Source: Candidatus Melainabacteria bacterium | Lineage (GTDB): Bacteria; Cyanobacteriota; Vampirovibrionia; Obscuribacterales; Obscuribacteraceae | Assembly: GCA_016212515.1 (NCBI GenBank) | Contig: JACRFZ010000002.1 | Span: 1 to 64,000 of the forward strand | DNA length: 64,000 nt | Direction: 5' to 3' | In this document: piece by piece, positions 52,522 to 61,592 of the stretch | Layout: every line of letters begins with the position of its first letter | Position numbering within the stretch: position 1 is the first letter of the stretch | Translations under genes and position numbers: made by a program | The notes under the pieces: model-generated | Seen by the model: the letters and a program-made list of their open reading frames with translations, nothing else | Told to the model about the DNA's origin: nothing | Database searches by the model: none

Positions 52522-54615
52522 ATGTACAAACCTTCCAGAACCAGCCAGGGCACTTTCAAGCTTCCCAAGCTTGACCGCCGTGTGCCCAACCTGGAAATTA
52601 TCGGACAGTGCCTGATGGAAGCCCAGAAGATGATGGGGCGCACCGTTGAGCAGCCTTTCTCCGCCGGAAAGCCGGTCTACACCTATTGCCTTTCCTGTCA
52701 TTTTGATAACCCAAGTACAGCCCCGTTCTGGCATCTCCACCTGGGCGAAGGTCCCACCAGGGACACTCTCTGGTCGCACCAGACCGCCGATACCAGCCTC
52801 ATTGCCAGCCTCGTCTCCAAAGAATGCCCCGCCGACGGAGACAGCCGCGCCGCTCAGAGCACCACCTTCGGTCCCTCGGCCCAGACTGCCGCCATCAGCC
52901 TCACTCGTATCCAGGCTATGAATTCCGCTGCCGGCGTCCAGGAGGGTCAACCTGTTCAGGAGGCCGCCGGCTATTTCAAGAAATCGGCAGGCGAGAGATC
53001 CGACCCCCAGGGAGGTGGGGCAATCTTCCAAAATGCGGCCATGCCGCAAGTCCAGTTCCAAATTCAAAACGCGTATCAACAGGGTGCAAGAGTGGAAACC
53101 AAAGAGGAAACCGAAAAAAGCAGTTACCAGCGGAACGGCGATAGTCAGGGTGCTGCCGCGGCGGGTCAACCCGGCTACGGCAGCCAGGACAATGGCAACC
53201 GCCCCGCCAGCGGCAGTTATCCTAAACCGCCTACAGGCGGCTTACTCGGCACACCTGAACTGGGCTCAACCAGCGGCTCCAGACCGCCTGTAAGCGCCTG
53301 GGGCATATCGCCGCAATCCGGCGCCCTCATCAACAAAGAAGGTGTGCGCCCCGAAGCTACGACAAGCCCGGTGGCCCCCCGCCCCGAGATCAAAATGACC
53401 TATGGCGGCGACCAGGCGGAAACGGCACCCTATCAGACCACCGCCATTCCCCATTCCTTCATGAACCCGCCCTCTTACACCAAGCGCCCACCCACCCTGG
53501 AAGGCGCCCTCACCGACATGACACCGCCAAGCCTCTTGCAATCAATGCAAATCGGCAAGATGACCGGCGTCTTGATGGTCATCTCTAACGAAGATATGGT
53601 GGAAGTCTATTTTGAAGATGGTGCTCCCATTCACGCTGTCGCACCGGACACAAAAGGCGAAGCGGCGGTCATGGAGTTGCTTACCTGGGACGTCGGCAAA
53701 TTCGCTTTCTATCCCAACGAGCGCACCACAGAGCGAACGGTGCGCCGCCGCATGGAAGGCATGCTCATGGAATCGGCACCGCTCATGGATCAGTACCGCT
53801 ACCTGCACGAGGTGGGGCTGTCCATGGACTCCTTCATCATTCGCAGACAAGGCCCCATATCCGAACCGGAGTTCGAGCAGCGCATGGAACGTGGGGCTCG
53901 CATGGATATGCAGAAGCAAAAGGCTTTCTACCAGCTTGTAGACAACAAAAGCACGCTCTTTGATCTCCTGCGCAAGATGCCCATGCCCAAAGTGGAGTGG
54001 ATTCCAACGCTGTATAACCTGATCTGCTGCGACCTGGTGGCACCGGCCACCAGCCACAAGCGGGAAGCGGCAACGGCGCCCCTGGAGTCCATGGGCATCA
54101 ACCGCGCCCCCATCGATGCCGTGCTCGCCCACCTGAAAAACCCGGAAACCGGACTTATCGACTACCCGGTCATCTGGCACTTCCTCGAACAAGAATACTG
54201 CCGAGCCGAGCACACCGGCAGCGCCTTTTGTATCGTCATGTTTGAAATGCGCTACCGTACCCAAACGGGGCTGGAACTCTTGCCGGCGGCGGCAGTGCAG
54301 GAAGCGGCAAGAAGAATCGGCACCGTCAAACGCAACATCGACTATATGGCGCACTTTGAGCCACCCAGCTTCATATTGGTGCTGCCCGCCACCCAACTCT
54401 CAGCCGCCACCCTTGTAGCTAAGCGACTCTGCGACATACTCTGGGATTCCTCTCTGGGCGGACCGCTGGATACCCGCAGCCTGGCCCTGGCCTTCGGAGT
54501 GGCCTGCCACCCCGAAGAATCTCAAGACCTGGCCGGTCTTTTGACCGCAGCCAGAGACGCCCTAAACCAGAGCAAACGGAGCGGCAGTCCGGTTGTATCC
54601 GCCAAGAAGCAGTAG
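52522..54615 (+). CDS. PATAN/DUF4388 protein with degenerate GGDEF-like domain
   Basis: This 697-residue cytoplasmic protein has a Pro/Gln/Ser-rich, probably disordered N-terminal half (about 40-310). Residues about 325-440 form a DUF4388/PATAN domain (LEGALTDMTPPSLLQSMQ, EVYFEDGAPIHAV, TWDVGKFAFYP), a module common in cyanobacterial and deltaproteobacterial signalling. After a helical linker, residues about 550-690 resemble a GGDEF cyclase fold. FCIVMFEMRYRTQ is strand 1, and R-Y-GGDEF is replaced by H-F612-E-P-P-S-F617, so the catalytic signature is lost; LVLPATQLSAATLVAKRL follows as expected. A protein-interaction role is likely. The start has no good ribosome site. Confidence 0.7.
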   Translation: MYKPSRTSQGTFKLPKLDRRVPNLEIIGQCLMEAQKMMGRTVEQPFSAGKPVYTYCLSCHFDNPSTAPFWHLHLGEGPTRDTLWSHQTADTSLIASLVSKECPADGDSRAAQSTTFGPSAQTAAISLTRIQAMNSAAGVQEGQPVQEAAGYFKKSAGERSDPQGGGAIFQNAAMPQVQFQIQNAYQQGARVETKEETEKSSYQRNGDSQGAAAAGQPGYGSQDNGNRPASGSYPKPPTGGLLGTPELGSTSGSRPPVSAWGISPQSGALINKEGVRPEATTSPVAPRPEIKMTYGGDQAETAPYQTTAIPHSFMNPPSYTKRPPTLEGALTDMTPPSLLQSMQIGKMTGVLMVISNEDMVEVYFEDGAPIHAVAPDTKGEAAVMELLTWDVGKFAFYPNERTTERTVRRRMEGMLMESAPLMDQYRYLHEVGLSMDSFIIRRQGPISEPEFEQRMERGARMDMQKQKAFYQLVDNKSTLFDLLRKMPMPKVEWIPTLYNLICCDLVAPATSHKREAATAPLESMGINRAPIDAVLAHLKNPETGLIDYPVIWHFLEQEYCRAEHTGSAFCIVMFEMRYRTQTGLELLPAAAVQEAARRIGTVKRNIDYMAHFEPPSFILVLPATQLSAATLVAKRLCDILWDSSLGGPLDTRSLALAFGVACHPEESQDLAGLLTAARDALNQSKRSGSPVVSAKKQ

Positions 54616-54640
54616 CGCCGCCAGCCCCGGTAAAGGCTGA

Positions 54641-54759
54641 TTAAGTGACAAGGCTGCTTAAGTGAGAAGAGTCCTTAAGCGAGAAGAGTCCTTAAGCGAG
54701 AAGAGTCCTTAAGCGAGAAGAGCCCTTAAGCGAGAAGGGTCCTTAAGCGAGAAGCCCGA
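54641..54759. repeat. 17-base tandem repeat after the PATAN/GGDEF gene
   Basis: Seven consecutive 17-base units of consensus TTAAGCGAGAAGAGTCC start 25 bases after the stop. Units at 54675-54691 and 54692-54708 are identical, and the first and last are diverged. The period is not a multiple of three. No spacer sequences lie between units. Confidence 0.9.
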
Positions 54760-54809
54760 GTCGCCAAAGCGTGAGATAATAATGGCAGGTCTTGCAAAAA
54801 GGGTGCCTT

Positions 54810-55400
54810 ATGGACGGCCTCAAGGACAATATTATGGAAACCAGACAGGGAAACCTCCAGATTCCCCCGGTGCAAACGCCCGGAGCGGGCGCAACAGAGG
54901 TAGAGAACCTGGCGGAAGTTAAACTGGCGCAAGAGAAAATGGCGGGAGACAATCTGGCGGCATGTACTGCCCGAGCCCGGGGCGGCAACATTATCTTCTT
55001 TGATGGCGTCTGCGGTCTCTGCGATCATTTTGTGCAGCTCGTACTGGATCATGACAAGACGGGCAAGTTCCTCTTCTGCCCCCTGCAAAGCGATTTTGCC
55101 AAACAGAAACTAGCCGCACACGGCATCAAGAGCAGCGAGCTGGGCTCGGTAGTGCTGATTCTGGACTGTGGAGAGCCTGCCGAAGCAGCCTATACAAAGT
55201 CGGAAGCGGCCATTCGCATCCTGGGTGCGCTGGATAAGAGCACCCCCCTGGTTCTCCTGAAATACAGCCTGGTTCTGCCGGCCTTCCTGAGAGATTTTGT
55301 CTATGATCTGGTGGCCTCCAATCGCTACAAGCTCTTCGGGCGCCTGGAAACCTGCCGCATCCCCTTGCCGGAAGAAAGACAGCGCTTCCTAGACCTGTAA
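54810..55400 (+). CDS. DCC-family thiol-disulfide oxidoreductase-like protein (DUF393)
   Basis: This 196-residue protein has an N-terminal disordered stretch of about 60 residues followed by the DUF393 domain: FFDGVCGLCDHFVQLVLDHD with the DxxCxxC core at C68 and C71. KFLFCPLQSDFAKQKL and SEAAIRILGAL follow. DCC proteins are thioredoxin-fold-like, predicted to act in thiol redox chemistry, often near sulfur-metabolism genes. ATG at 54810 (AAGGG upstream) is preferred to a TTG six codons earlier. The sulfurtransferase starts 44 bases after its stop. Confidence 0.8.
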   Translation: MDGLKDNIMETRQGNLQIPPVQTPGAGATEVENLAEVKLAQEKMAGDNLAACTARARGGNIIFFDGVCGLCDHFVQLVLDHDKTGKFLFCPLQSDFAKQKLAAHGIKSSELGSVVLILDCGEPAEAAYTKSEAAIRILGALDKSTPLVLLKYSLVLPAFLRDFVYDLVASNRYKLFGRLETCRIPLPEERQRFLDL

Positions 55401-55444
55401 ATGCCAGCCCGGCATGGGATAAAATAGTGCCTCACAGGGCTCCC

Positions 55445-56320
55445 ATGGCTACCACTGCATTGAGATCAACCATTTTCATACTCACTCCAAATGCATTAAG
55501 AAAGGCTCTGGCGGAGAACTCCGGCGTCAAATTAGTTGATGCTCGCCAGGTTTCCGAATTCGCCAGGGGGCACCTGCCGGGAGCCGTAAACCTGCTCTGG
55601 GAAGACTTTTGCGAAAGCCCCACTTGTCCGGTGCAACCCATCTTACACAGCCCCGGCTACTGGGGCAGCCTCTGCGCGGAACGCCTGCAGGCACTAGCTC
55701 AAGAGTTGGCGGCCCGGGGCTTGAGTCCGGAAGACCGCATTGTCGTAGTCGGTAACGGCAAGCGGGACAAAGGCAGAGAAGGACGTATTGCCTGGATGCT
55801 GGCCTATATGGGAGCTAAAAATGTAGGTCTACTGGACCGTGGGCTCCTGGAACTGGAAGATCTATACACCCTGGAAGCAAGCGCAAACGGAGGCAGCGCG
55901 GCAAAATGGCCTCTTGCCCTGGCAGAAAATCGCCGCTGCACTATGGAAGACCTGGCTAAAATAAAAGCCTCAGGAGAAAGCCTTTACCTGGTAGACACGC
56001 GCAGTCACAAGGAGTTCATTGGCGACAGTTACGATTATCAACCCAGACGCGGCCGCATTCCCGGTTCCCATCTCTTTGCCTACGACAAACTATTCCAGGA
56101 AGACGGCAGCTTCATTTCTCGCGAAACTTACTTATCTCATTTGAACAAGGAAGCTCAGGCCGCCCATCTCGTCTCCTATTGTGAAGTCGGTGTTAGAGCC
56201 GCTCTTTATGCCCTCCTTCACGAACTCTACACAGGTTCAATAATGCGCGTATATGACGGTTCCATCATGGAGTGGGGCACGAACCAGGAACTACCTGTGG
56301 TGACAGGTGAACCGGCGTGA
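55445..56320 (+). CDS. Two-domain rhodanese (thiosulfate/3-mercaptopyruvate sulfurtransferase)
   Basis: This 291-residue enzyme has two rhodanese modules. The first (DARQVSEFARGHLPGAVNLLW) lacks the catalytic Cys, with GNGKRDKGRE in that loop. The second (LVDTRSHKEFIGDSYDYQPR) has active-site C246 in YCEVGVRA. This is the arrangement of active tandem rhodaneses, which move sulfane sulfur from thiosulfate or mercaptopyruvate to cyanide or thiols. ATG at 55445 is chosen; a GTG at 55427 is possible. Its TGA overlaps the GTG of the TPR gene by 4 bases, so translation is coupled. Confidence 0.9.
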   Translation: MATTALRSTIFILTPNALRKALAENSGVKLVDARQVSEFARGHLPGAVNLLWEDFCESPTCPVQPILHSPGYWGSLCAERLQALAQELAARGLSPEDRIVVVGNGKRDKGREGRIAWMLAYMGAKNVGLLDRGLLELEDLYTLEASANGGSAAKWPLALAENRRCTMEDLAKIKASGESLYLVDTRSHKEFIGDSYDYQPRRGRIPGSHLFAYDKLFQEDGSFISRETYLSHLNKEAQAAHLVSYCEVGVRAALYALLHELYTGSIMRVYDGSIMEWGTNQELPVVTGEPA

Positions 56321-58809
56321 ATTTAAATTTCAGCTTGAGTGCGCAAAGACTTACTCTCTTGATCTGCCTGCTTCTCACCGCAGAAAATGCAGCGGCTCAA
56401 AATGTCAATTTTACGGCTAGAAAGACAGCCAATCGCGCCTACGACAATCTGGTCAAGCAAGCCACGCACGCTCTGGACAACGGCGATTACCTGAACGCCA
56501 TAAATCTCTGGACTAAGATCATCAGTGATTTCCCCAACAAAAGCGAACCTTTTTTGCAGAGAGCTGTAGTGCGAAGACAGATAGGTGATTTGAAGGGTGC
56601 CCAATTGGACCTGGATAAGGCCCTGGAACTGTCTCCCAATTTAGCTCCGGCTCTCATTCAAAGGGCAGCCGTCAGACACAGACTGCTCGATATGAAAGGG
56701 GCCCAGGCGGACGTTGAAAGAGCCGTGGAACTGGCGCCCAACAACTATCAAGCTTACGCCGAACGAGGCTCAATAAGGTATGCTCTCGGAGATTTGCAAG
56801 GCGCTCTGGCAGACTACAACACCGCCATGACCATAAATCCGGAAATGGGCAAGCGACTGAACAAAGCTGTACAACCCCAGGTGGGACAGAACTGGCAGGC
56901 AGCACCAGGACAGCAGACTTGGTCAAATCAGCAGACTACGCAAAGCCAACAGACTGCACAAAATCAACAAATCGAAGCCAACCAAGCACCACAGATCAAT
57001 CAAGCCGGCTCACAGGTCAATCAAGGCAGTTCGCAGGTCCATCAAGGCGGCTCCCAGACCAATCAAGGCAGTTCGCAGGTCCATCAAGGCGGCTCCCAGA
57101 CCAATCAAGGCAGTTCGCAGGTCCAGACCGCCTGGCAAAACCAACTGCCTCCGGGCGTGACTGTGCAGAGTACAAACCCCGGTCAATTGTCCGTTGCCGG
57201 GCCCAAATTGCAAGCCAATTTTCAACTGGCAACCTCCTCGGCACTGGGTCTTAAGGAACTCTTTGCCAGAGGACCGGCGACAGGCGGCAACAGTTCCGGT
57301 CAGGGCACCAACGCCGGTCAAAACTCCAGCGCGGGTTTAGGTAATTCGAGCGGACCAGGCAGCACCACTACAGGCAACACTCTTAACAGCAGCACCACTA
57401 GCGGTAGCACCACTAGCGGTAGCACCTCTATCAGTAGCTCAAATACCGGCAGCACCTCCACTGGCAACACCACTACCGGAAACACCACTGCTAATGGCAA
57501 TTCCGGCTCCAACAGCAGAGCAAATGCGGTCACTCTAGCCACTGCCAATGGCGCGGCAAGCAGCGCCTCCGAACCGGAACTCCCCACCTATTCGGCCAGC
57601 CAGCTTGCGCACCTGAACAACCTGGCCGCCAGCGCCATCAATAATAAGCAGTTCGACAAAGCCATCGACATTCTAGAGCGCCTGGTGAAAGCATCTCCGG
57701 ATTATGCCCATGCCAGAGATAATCTTGTCATAGCCCATAACAACCTTGGGCTGCAACAGGCAGCAAGAAAGCCGGAGCAAGCTGTGAACGAATTTAGAGC
57801 AGCTCTTTTTATAGATTCATCAAAGATGGCTACTCGCAAGAATCTCAATGCGGTTCTCTCTGAGCTAGGGAAAGAACCAAACAACCATCAGGATCGCCGG
57901 AAACTAGCTGAGACTTTAATGGACAGGGGTGACTGGCAAGGCGCCTATGTAGAGATTACCGAGGCATTGAGACTGAATAACAATCGAGAGAGTAGACTTC
58001 TACTGGCCAAAGTAATTACGGCCATGGAAAGCGCACCAACACCAGCAGCGGTAGCACCGGTTATGGTATCAACGCGCGCGGCAAAACCAAGACGAAGTGC
58101 TTCAGAAATAGCTGCTGCGGCTGCCGCAAGAGCAAGCGAACCGCCGCTGCAGTCACCTTCAGCCGGCCCGGCATTCTACCCAAGCACTGCCGTGGTACCA
58201 AAAGAAACAATCGCAAGAGAGACGATAACAAGAGAGCCGACGGCAACGCAACCGATTGCGACACAACCGACACCAACTCAACCGACGGCAAAAACTCCTG
58301 AAACAGCAGCGGCACTGGATACGGTAGCGACCCAGGCTGACGCTTTCAGACAAGAGACACCGGAATCAACCGTGCCGCATGTGAAAGCTTTTGATCAGGA
58401 CTTCATGAACGAGCGCATCAAGAGTTCTCCGGAAGACGTGCTGATGGTAGCCAGGCAGTTTGCCACTGAAGGTAACTACCTGGATGCTGAAGCTCTTTTG
58501 GTCAGGCTTATCGAAAGCCAGAGCGCAAGCATTGGCAACAGTACCCGAAAGACTGATCTCTTGGAGGTAGCTCTCGAATCTTTGATTTCAATCTATATTA
58601 AGCTCAACAAGCCGGATCGAGCGGAACAACATTTGAAAGCGCTTCTGCAGTTGCAAGAAATAAGTAAGCATCCCCACGATCCGCAACTTGGTAAAACCAT
58701 GGCTGACTATGCAAGAGTATTGAGAATCAACGGCAAACAAGACGAGGCCGCAAAACATCAAGCAAAAGCCGACTCCATACTGGACAGGCTTTCGGGCACA
58801 GCCCCCTGA
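56317..58809 (+). CDS. Secreted TPR protein with long low-complexity linkers
   Basis: This 830-residue protein starts at GTG inside the GTGA overlap with the sulfurtransferase stop. It has a signal peptide (LTLLICLLLTAENAAAQN) and TPRs at about residues 30-180 (DNGDYLNAINLWTKIISDFP, DMKGAQADVERAVELAPNN). A Gln/Ser-rich linker follows with a 42-base repeat, then Ser/Thr/Asn/Gly tracts (about 320-400). Further TPRs lie at about 420-570, with a Pro/Ala/Thr linker and a final TPR set at about 695-825. It is likely a periplasmic or surface scaffold. Confidence 0.8.
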   Translation: MNLNFSLSAQRLTLLICLLLTAENAAAQNVNFTARKTANRAYDNLVKQATHALDNGDYLNAINLWTKIISDFPNKSEPFLQRAVVRRQIGDLKGAQLDLDKALELSPNLAPALIQRAAVRHRLLDMKGAQADVERAVELAPNNYQAYAERGSIRYALGDLQGALADYNTAMTINPEMGKRLNKAVQPQVGQNWQAAPGQQTWSNQQTTQSQQTAQNQQIEANQAPQINQAGSQVNQGSSQVHQGGSQTNQGSSQVHQGGSQTNQGSSQVQTAWQNQLPPGVTVQSTNPGQLSVAGPKLQANFQLATSSALGLKELFARGPATGGNSSGQGTNAGQNSSAGLGNSSGPGSTTTGNTLNSSTTSGSTTSGSTSISSSNTGSTSTGNTTTGNTTANGNSGSNSRANAVTLATANGAASSASEPELPTYSASQLAHLNNLAASAINNKQFDKAIDILERLVKASPDYAHARDNLVIAHNNLGLQQAARKPEQAVNEFRAALFIDSSKMATRKNLNAVLSELGKEPNNHQDRRKLAETLMDRGDWQGAYVEITEALRLNNNRESRLLLAKVITAMESAPTPAAVAPVMVSTRAAKPRRSASEIAAAAAARASEPPLQSPSAGPAFYPSTAVVPKETIARETITREPTATQPIATQPTPTQPTAKTPETAAALDTVATQADAFRQETPESTVPHVKAFDQDFMNERIKSSPEDVLMVARQFATEGNYLDAEALLVRLIESQSASIGNSTRKTDLLEVALESLISIYIKLNKPDRAEQHLKALLQLQEISKHPHDPQLGKTMADYARVLRINGKQDEAAKHQAKADSILDRLSGTAP
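57019..57122. repeat. 42-base coding repeat
   Basis: Two identical 42-base copies (57019-57060 and 57061-57102) and a partial third encode the 14-residue unit NQGSSQVHQGGSQT. The exact identity of two copies suggests a recent duplication. Confidence 0.9.
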
Positions 58810-58862
58810 GTTTGCAGCAATCGACCTAGAAAACAGGGTGCCCTGCGCCCTGCTTACATCGC

Positions 58863-59114
58863 TTACATCTTCTCGTACCAGACCGGTCCGTCATTAGCCG
58901 GCTTCTCATCCTGCGCACCGCTTGCGGCACTAGCAACTGTCCCACTGTCATCGGGCAGGTAGTCTAGAAGTCGAATATAGAGCTTAGCCATCTGGGAGCG
59001 CTCTTCATCAGCCCAGGGCAACGGTCTGAACTCATCCAGGATAGCGAAAACTTCCGAACGCGTCTTTGCATCGCGAATTCGTTTGAACCATGCCTGTAAA
59101 TCCAGTTGAGTCAT
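58863..59114 (-). CDS. Small hypothetical protein
   Basis: This is an 83-residue acidic cytoplasmic protein (TQLDLQAWFKRIRDAKTRSE) of helical character with an acidic, Ser-rich C-terminus. ATG at 59114 is supported by AAGG just upstream and by the terminator at 59170-59197, which excludes a longer form starting at 59222. Not recognised. Confidence 0.5.
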   Translation of the reverse strand: MTQLDLQAWFKRIRDAKTRSEVFAILDEFRPLPWADEERSQMAKLYIRLLDYLPDDSGTVASAASGAQDEKPANDGPVWYEKM

Positions 59115-59169
59115 CGCCTTACCTGCTTGAGTCGAGCAATTTTTGCCGAAAAGATTCAGCCGAAAAGAA

Positions 59170-59197
59170 AAGCTCGCGGCCGATTGGCCGCGAGCTT
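59170..59197 (-). terminator. Rho-independent terminator
   Basis: On the minus strand a perfect 12-base stem (AAGCTCGCGGCC with its complement) closes a 4-base loop and is followed by TTTTCTTTTC. It lies 47 bases after the stop of the gene at 59244-59648 and ends its transcript. Confidence 0.92.
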
Positions 59198-59243
59198 CTA
59201 ATGATATATCCGACGATGGCAACTTGCCTTAAAGGCAAATCGT

Positions 59244-59648
59244 TTATTTCTCGTCGAGTTCTCCGAGGCTGAAAGAATCGGGGTGGAAAGGAGTTTCAAA
59301 GCCTTTCATGAAACCGTTCTTCAAACCATAGTATGAACCCTTAACGCCGCCAACCACGAGGCCGGCAGGAAGAGTAAATACGCTAACGAGCAAGCAAGCA
59401 GGACCACATTCCTTACCTTTGATTGCCTCGGCACCTTTGCCGGTCAAATCAATGTAGGACTTGTAGGACTCGCGTACTACGGCAACCGGTGTGCCGAGCA
59501 CAGTACCGGCTACAACACCACCGAGTCTGGTCGGCAGGAGAGCGGCCTGGGTGACTTTCTCCATGGCCTCATCAGCGGCCATTACAGGAGCTACAGCACC
59601 AGCTGAAGCAACCATAATCATCGCCAGACCCAAAACTTGTTTTTTCAC
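59244..59648 (-). CDS. Small secreted protein with hydrophobic core segments
   Basis: This is a 134-residue protein with a Sec signal peptide (VLGLAMIMVASAGAVAPVMAA). Two Gly/Val-rich segments follow (LGGVVAGTVLGTPVAVV and LLVSVFTLPAGLVVGGVKGSYYG), separated by GKECGPAC. This pattern of repeated glycine-zipper-like stretches suggests membrane insertion or oligomerisation. The start is GTG with AGGAGG exactly 6 bases upstream. It is followed by a strong terminator, so it is a single-gene transcript. Confidence 0.7.
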   Translation of the reverse strand: MKKQVLGLAMIMVASAGAVAPVMAADEAMEKVTQAALLPTRLGGVVAGTVLGTPVAVVRESYKSYIDLTGKGAEAIKGKECGPACLLVSVFTLPAGLVVGGVKGSYYGLKNGFMKGFETPFHPDSFSLGELDEK

Positions 59649-60678
59649 AATGAACCTCCTCTTAAGCTCACCTGATGGTAAAAATATCGCTTGACGTCTA
59701 CTTTTACGTCGGCATCGAAAATGCTTCTAATATCTTGTGACAGGAATCGCCTCTCGTCAACCTTTGAATTTATCGGACCCGGCATTTGCCTTCGTCCTCA
59801 TTCATACTGGTCGCCAAGTACCAATATGTCAACAATCATTTTTCCACGTTGTGGTGCAAAACTCAAGGACGGACTTAAAACAAAGTATATTGCAGTGCCT
59901 GCTGCATATGCATTCGGCTATGCGTCTAGTGCTTCACCTGCTCTTGAGACTGACAGTCTGCAACTGTTAAGAGAACGCATTTGAGAATTCTTAGATCAAC
60001 GGCCAATAGTCGTCGTCTGGTCTGGAGTGCATCTAATTCCGTGCAGGCATCCGCCACCATATTCGGTAGCGCCACCAACAGAGCACCTGCAATCATGCGC
60101 ATGCATAGCACCTCGCAGCCGTTGCCAAGCGAAGCCTGGGGAAGCGGAAAATACTTATCATTGAAAGGATTGTGGCAGAACCCTACTGAATTCAGGCAGC
60201 CTTGACTGCCTGATAATGAATTTTCTCTAGCTCTCAATTATCCCGGCTCTTCATTAAAGGCTCCCGGTATTCGATTTACAAAATTGAGGCGTGAATGAAA
60301 TTCGAAATAATTTCGCTCAAACTTATTGAATTGGCCACTTGACAGAGAATTCAAGAGAAAATCAAGCGAAATTCCGTATATTTTCACTTGCGCCCCAATT
60401 TTGCAAACTAAACCCCCGAGGTCTGTTACTGCGAACCACGAGCTACTGAAGTAATCTGCCTGAAACACCTCGACTAAGCATAGGCTAGGACGACTAGACT
60501 AAGGCAACTAGACTGAGATACTTCGACTAAAGCACTTCGTCTCAAGCCCTGCGGCGCAGACAATTCAACCGTTTCAGATCTAATTTTTAGCGACCAGGGC
60601 AATTGAACTTTTTCGTCAATACCTTCGTTACTAGTATGTAACTACGTGCACCGGCACAAGAAGGTGGGAGGTTTAACC
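59649..60678 (+). other. Long region without convincing genes
   Basis: Between the small secreted gene and the DUF6088-like gene, 1030 bases hold no gene I can defend. A minus-strand frame at 60238-60468 encodes 76 residues of protein-like composition (FAVTDLGGLVCKIGAQVKIYG) and could be the end of a degraded gene. Other frames of 75-103 codons at 59691-60237 look random. A short degenerate motif GACTA recurs at about 60475-60535. The region is a candidate for decayed genes or an unannotated RNA. Confidence 0.4.
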
Positions 60679-61455
60679 ATGACCAGGAAAAGACGCCGCC
60701 AAGTTAAAGATATAGAACAGATAGAAAACGAAGCCAGAAGAATCGAAGAGAGAGCAGCTCTAGAGGCAGAAGAATTCGCAGCTTTAAGCACTAATTCTCA
60801 GATAGTGGAGGACGATTACGAAAACAGAAATCTAGACACGATCAAACCGGGAACCCTGCGCCGCTACAACGGACCAGGCAGTTACATGAGACGCTATCTC
60901 AGCTGTCTGGCTCCCGGCACAATTTTCGCTACAAGAGATCTACTCTGCTTTGCAAGACGATCCACGGTAGACTCCTTCATCCAAAGAATGCTCAAGGAAA
61001 ATCACATCCAGAAACTGGCTCAGGGACTCTACCGAACCAGACCGGAAAAACAAGATATAGTGAAAGAAGAAGAGATAGTTAGAGCCAAGCTTCGCGCCTT
61101 CGCACGGGAATCGACAGGCAAAATTACAGACAAAACACACCGCACAAGCACCTATCTAATTAGCGGCAGCAACAGCTCGCTCATTCTGACTGCCAAAGCA
61201 GTAAAAGTCGAACTCAAAAAGATCGGACCAAGAAAACTTGCCCTTGGTCAATCAAGGGTTGGTACAGCTTTGCTCGCAATATGGCTGAAAGGAAAATCCA
61301 ACTGCAAGGAAGAAGACATAGCAAACTTTTTGATGACACTCAGTCGAACCGAGAGAAACGAAATCGCCAAGATGAAGAGACTCCTGCCACAGTGGCTTAC
61401 AGACAGGCTCCCCAGTACCACCGAAGCAATAATGTCGGTAATGCCGCAGCAATAA
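60679..61455 (+). CDS. AbiEi/DUF6088-like antitoxin
   Basis: This is a basic protein of 258 residues. A Lys/Arg/Glu-rich N-terminal helix precedes a winged-helix segment: SYMRRYLSCLAPGTIFATRD, then FIQRMLKENHIQKLAQGLYRT, which matches the DUF6088/AbiEi N-terminal helix-turn-helix (xGTIFTxxD ... IxRLARGLY). These proteins are antitoxins of type IV AbiEii-like systems and bind DNA of their own promoter. ATG at 60679 has GGGAGG 7 bases upstream. No AbiEii nucleotidyltransferase gene is adjacent. The stop TAA lies inside the 23-base tandem repeat, whose unit contributes the last residues. Confidence 0.7.
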   Translation: MTRKRRRQVKDIEQIENEARRIEERAALEAEEFAALSTNSQIVEDDYENRNLDTIKPGTLRRYNGPGSYMRRYLSCLAPGTIFATRDLLCFARRSTVDSFIQRMLKENHIQKLAQGLYRTRPEKQDIVKEEEIVRAKLRAFARESTGKITDKTHRTSTYLISGSNSSLILTAKAVKVELKKIGPRKLALGQSRVGTALLAIWLKGKSNCKEEDIANFLMTLSRTERNEIAKMKRLLPQWLTDRLPSTTEAIMSVMPQQ

Positions 61456-61584
61456 TGTCGGCAGTGCCGCAGCAATAATGTCGGCAATGCCGAAGCAATA
61501 ATGTCGGCAATGCCGCAGCAATAATGTCGGTAATGCCGAAGCAATAATGTCGGCAATGCCGCAGCAATAATGTCGGTAATGCCG
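61424..61584. repeat. 23-base tandem repeat across the stop codon of the DUF6088-like gene
   Basis: Seven contiguous 23-base copies of (A/C)AGCAATAATGTCGG(C/T)A(A/G)TGCCG, differing at three positions, are followed by a partial copy. Many units contain the mini-hairpin CGGC-AAT-GCCG. The copies start inside the plus-strand coding sequence and end 8 bases before the stop of the convergent hydrolase gene. Confidence 0.95.
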
Positions 61585-61592
61585 AAGACAAA

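Noticed and set aside
54726-55088. Minus-strand frame of 120 codons
   Set aside because: It starts inside the tandem repeat and lies antisense to the clear DCC gene.
59691-60237. Short frames on both strands in the long gap
   Set aside because: Neither has a ribosome site or coherent features; overlapping alternatives are equally long.
61424-61584. Possible CRISPR array
   Set aside because: Units are contiguous with no unique spacers; no cas genes are near.
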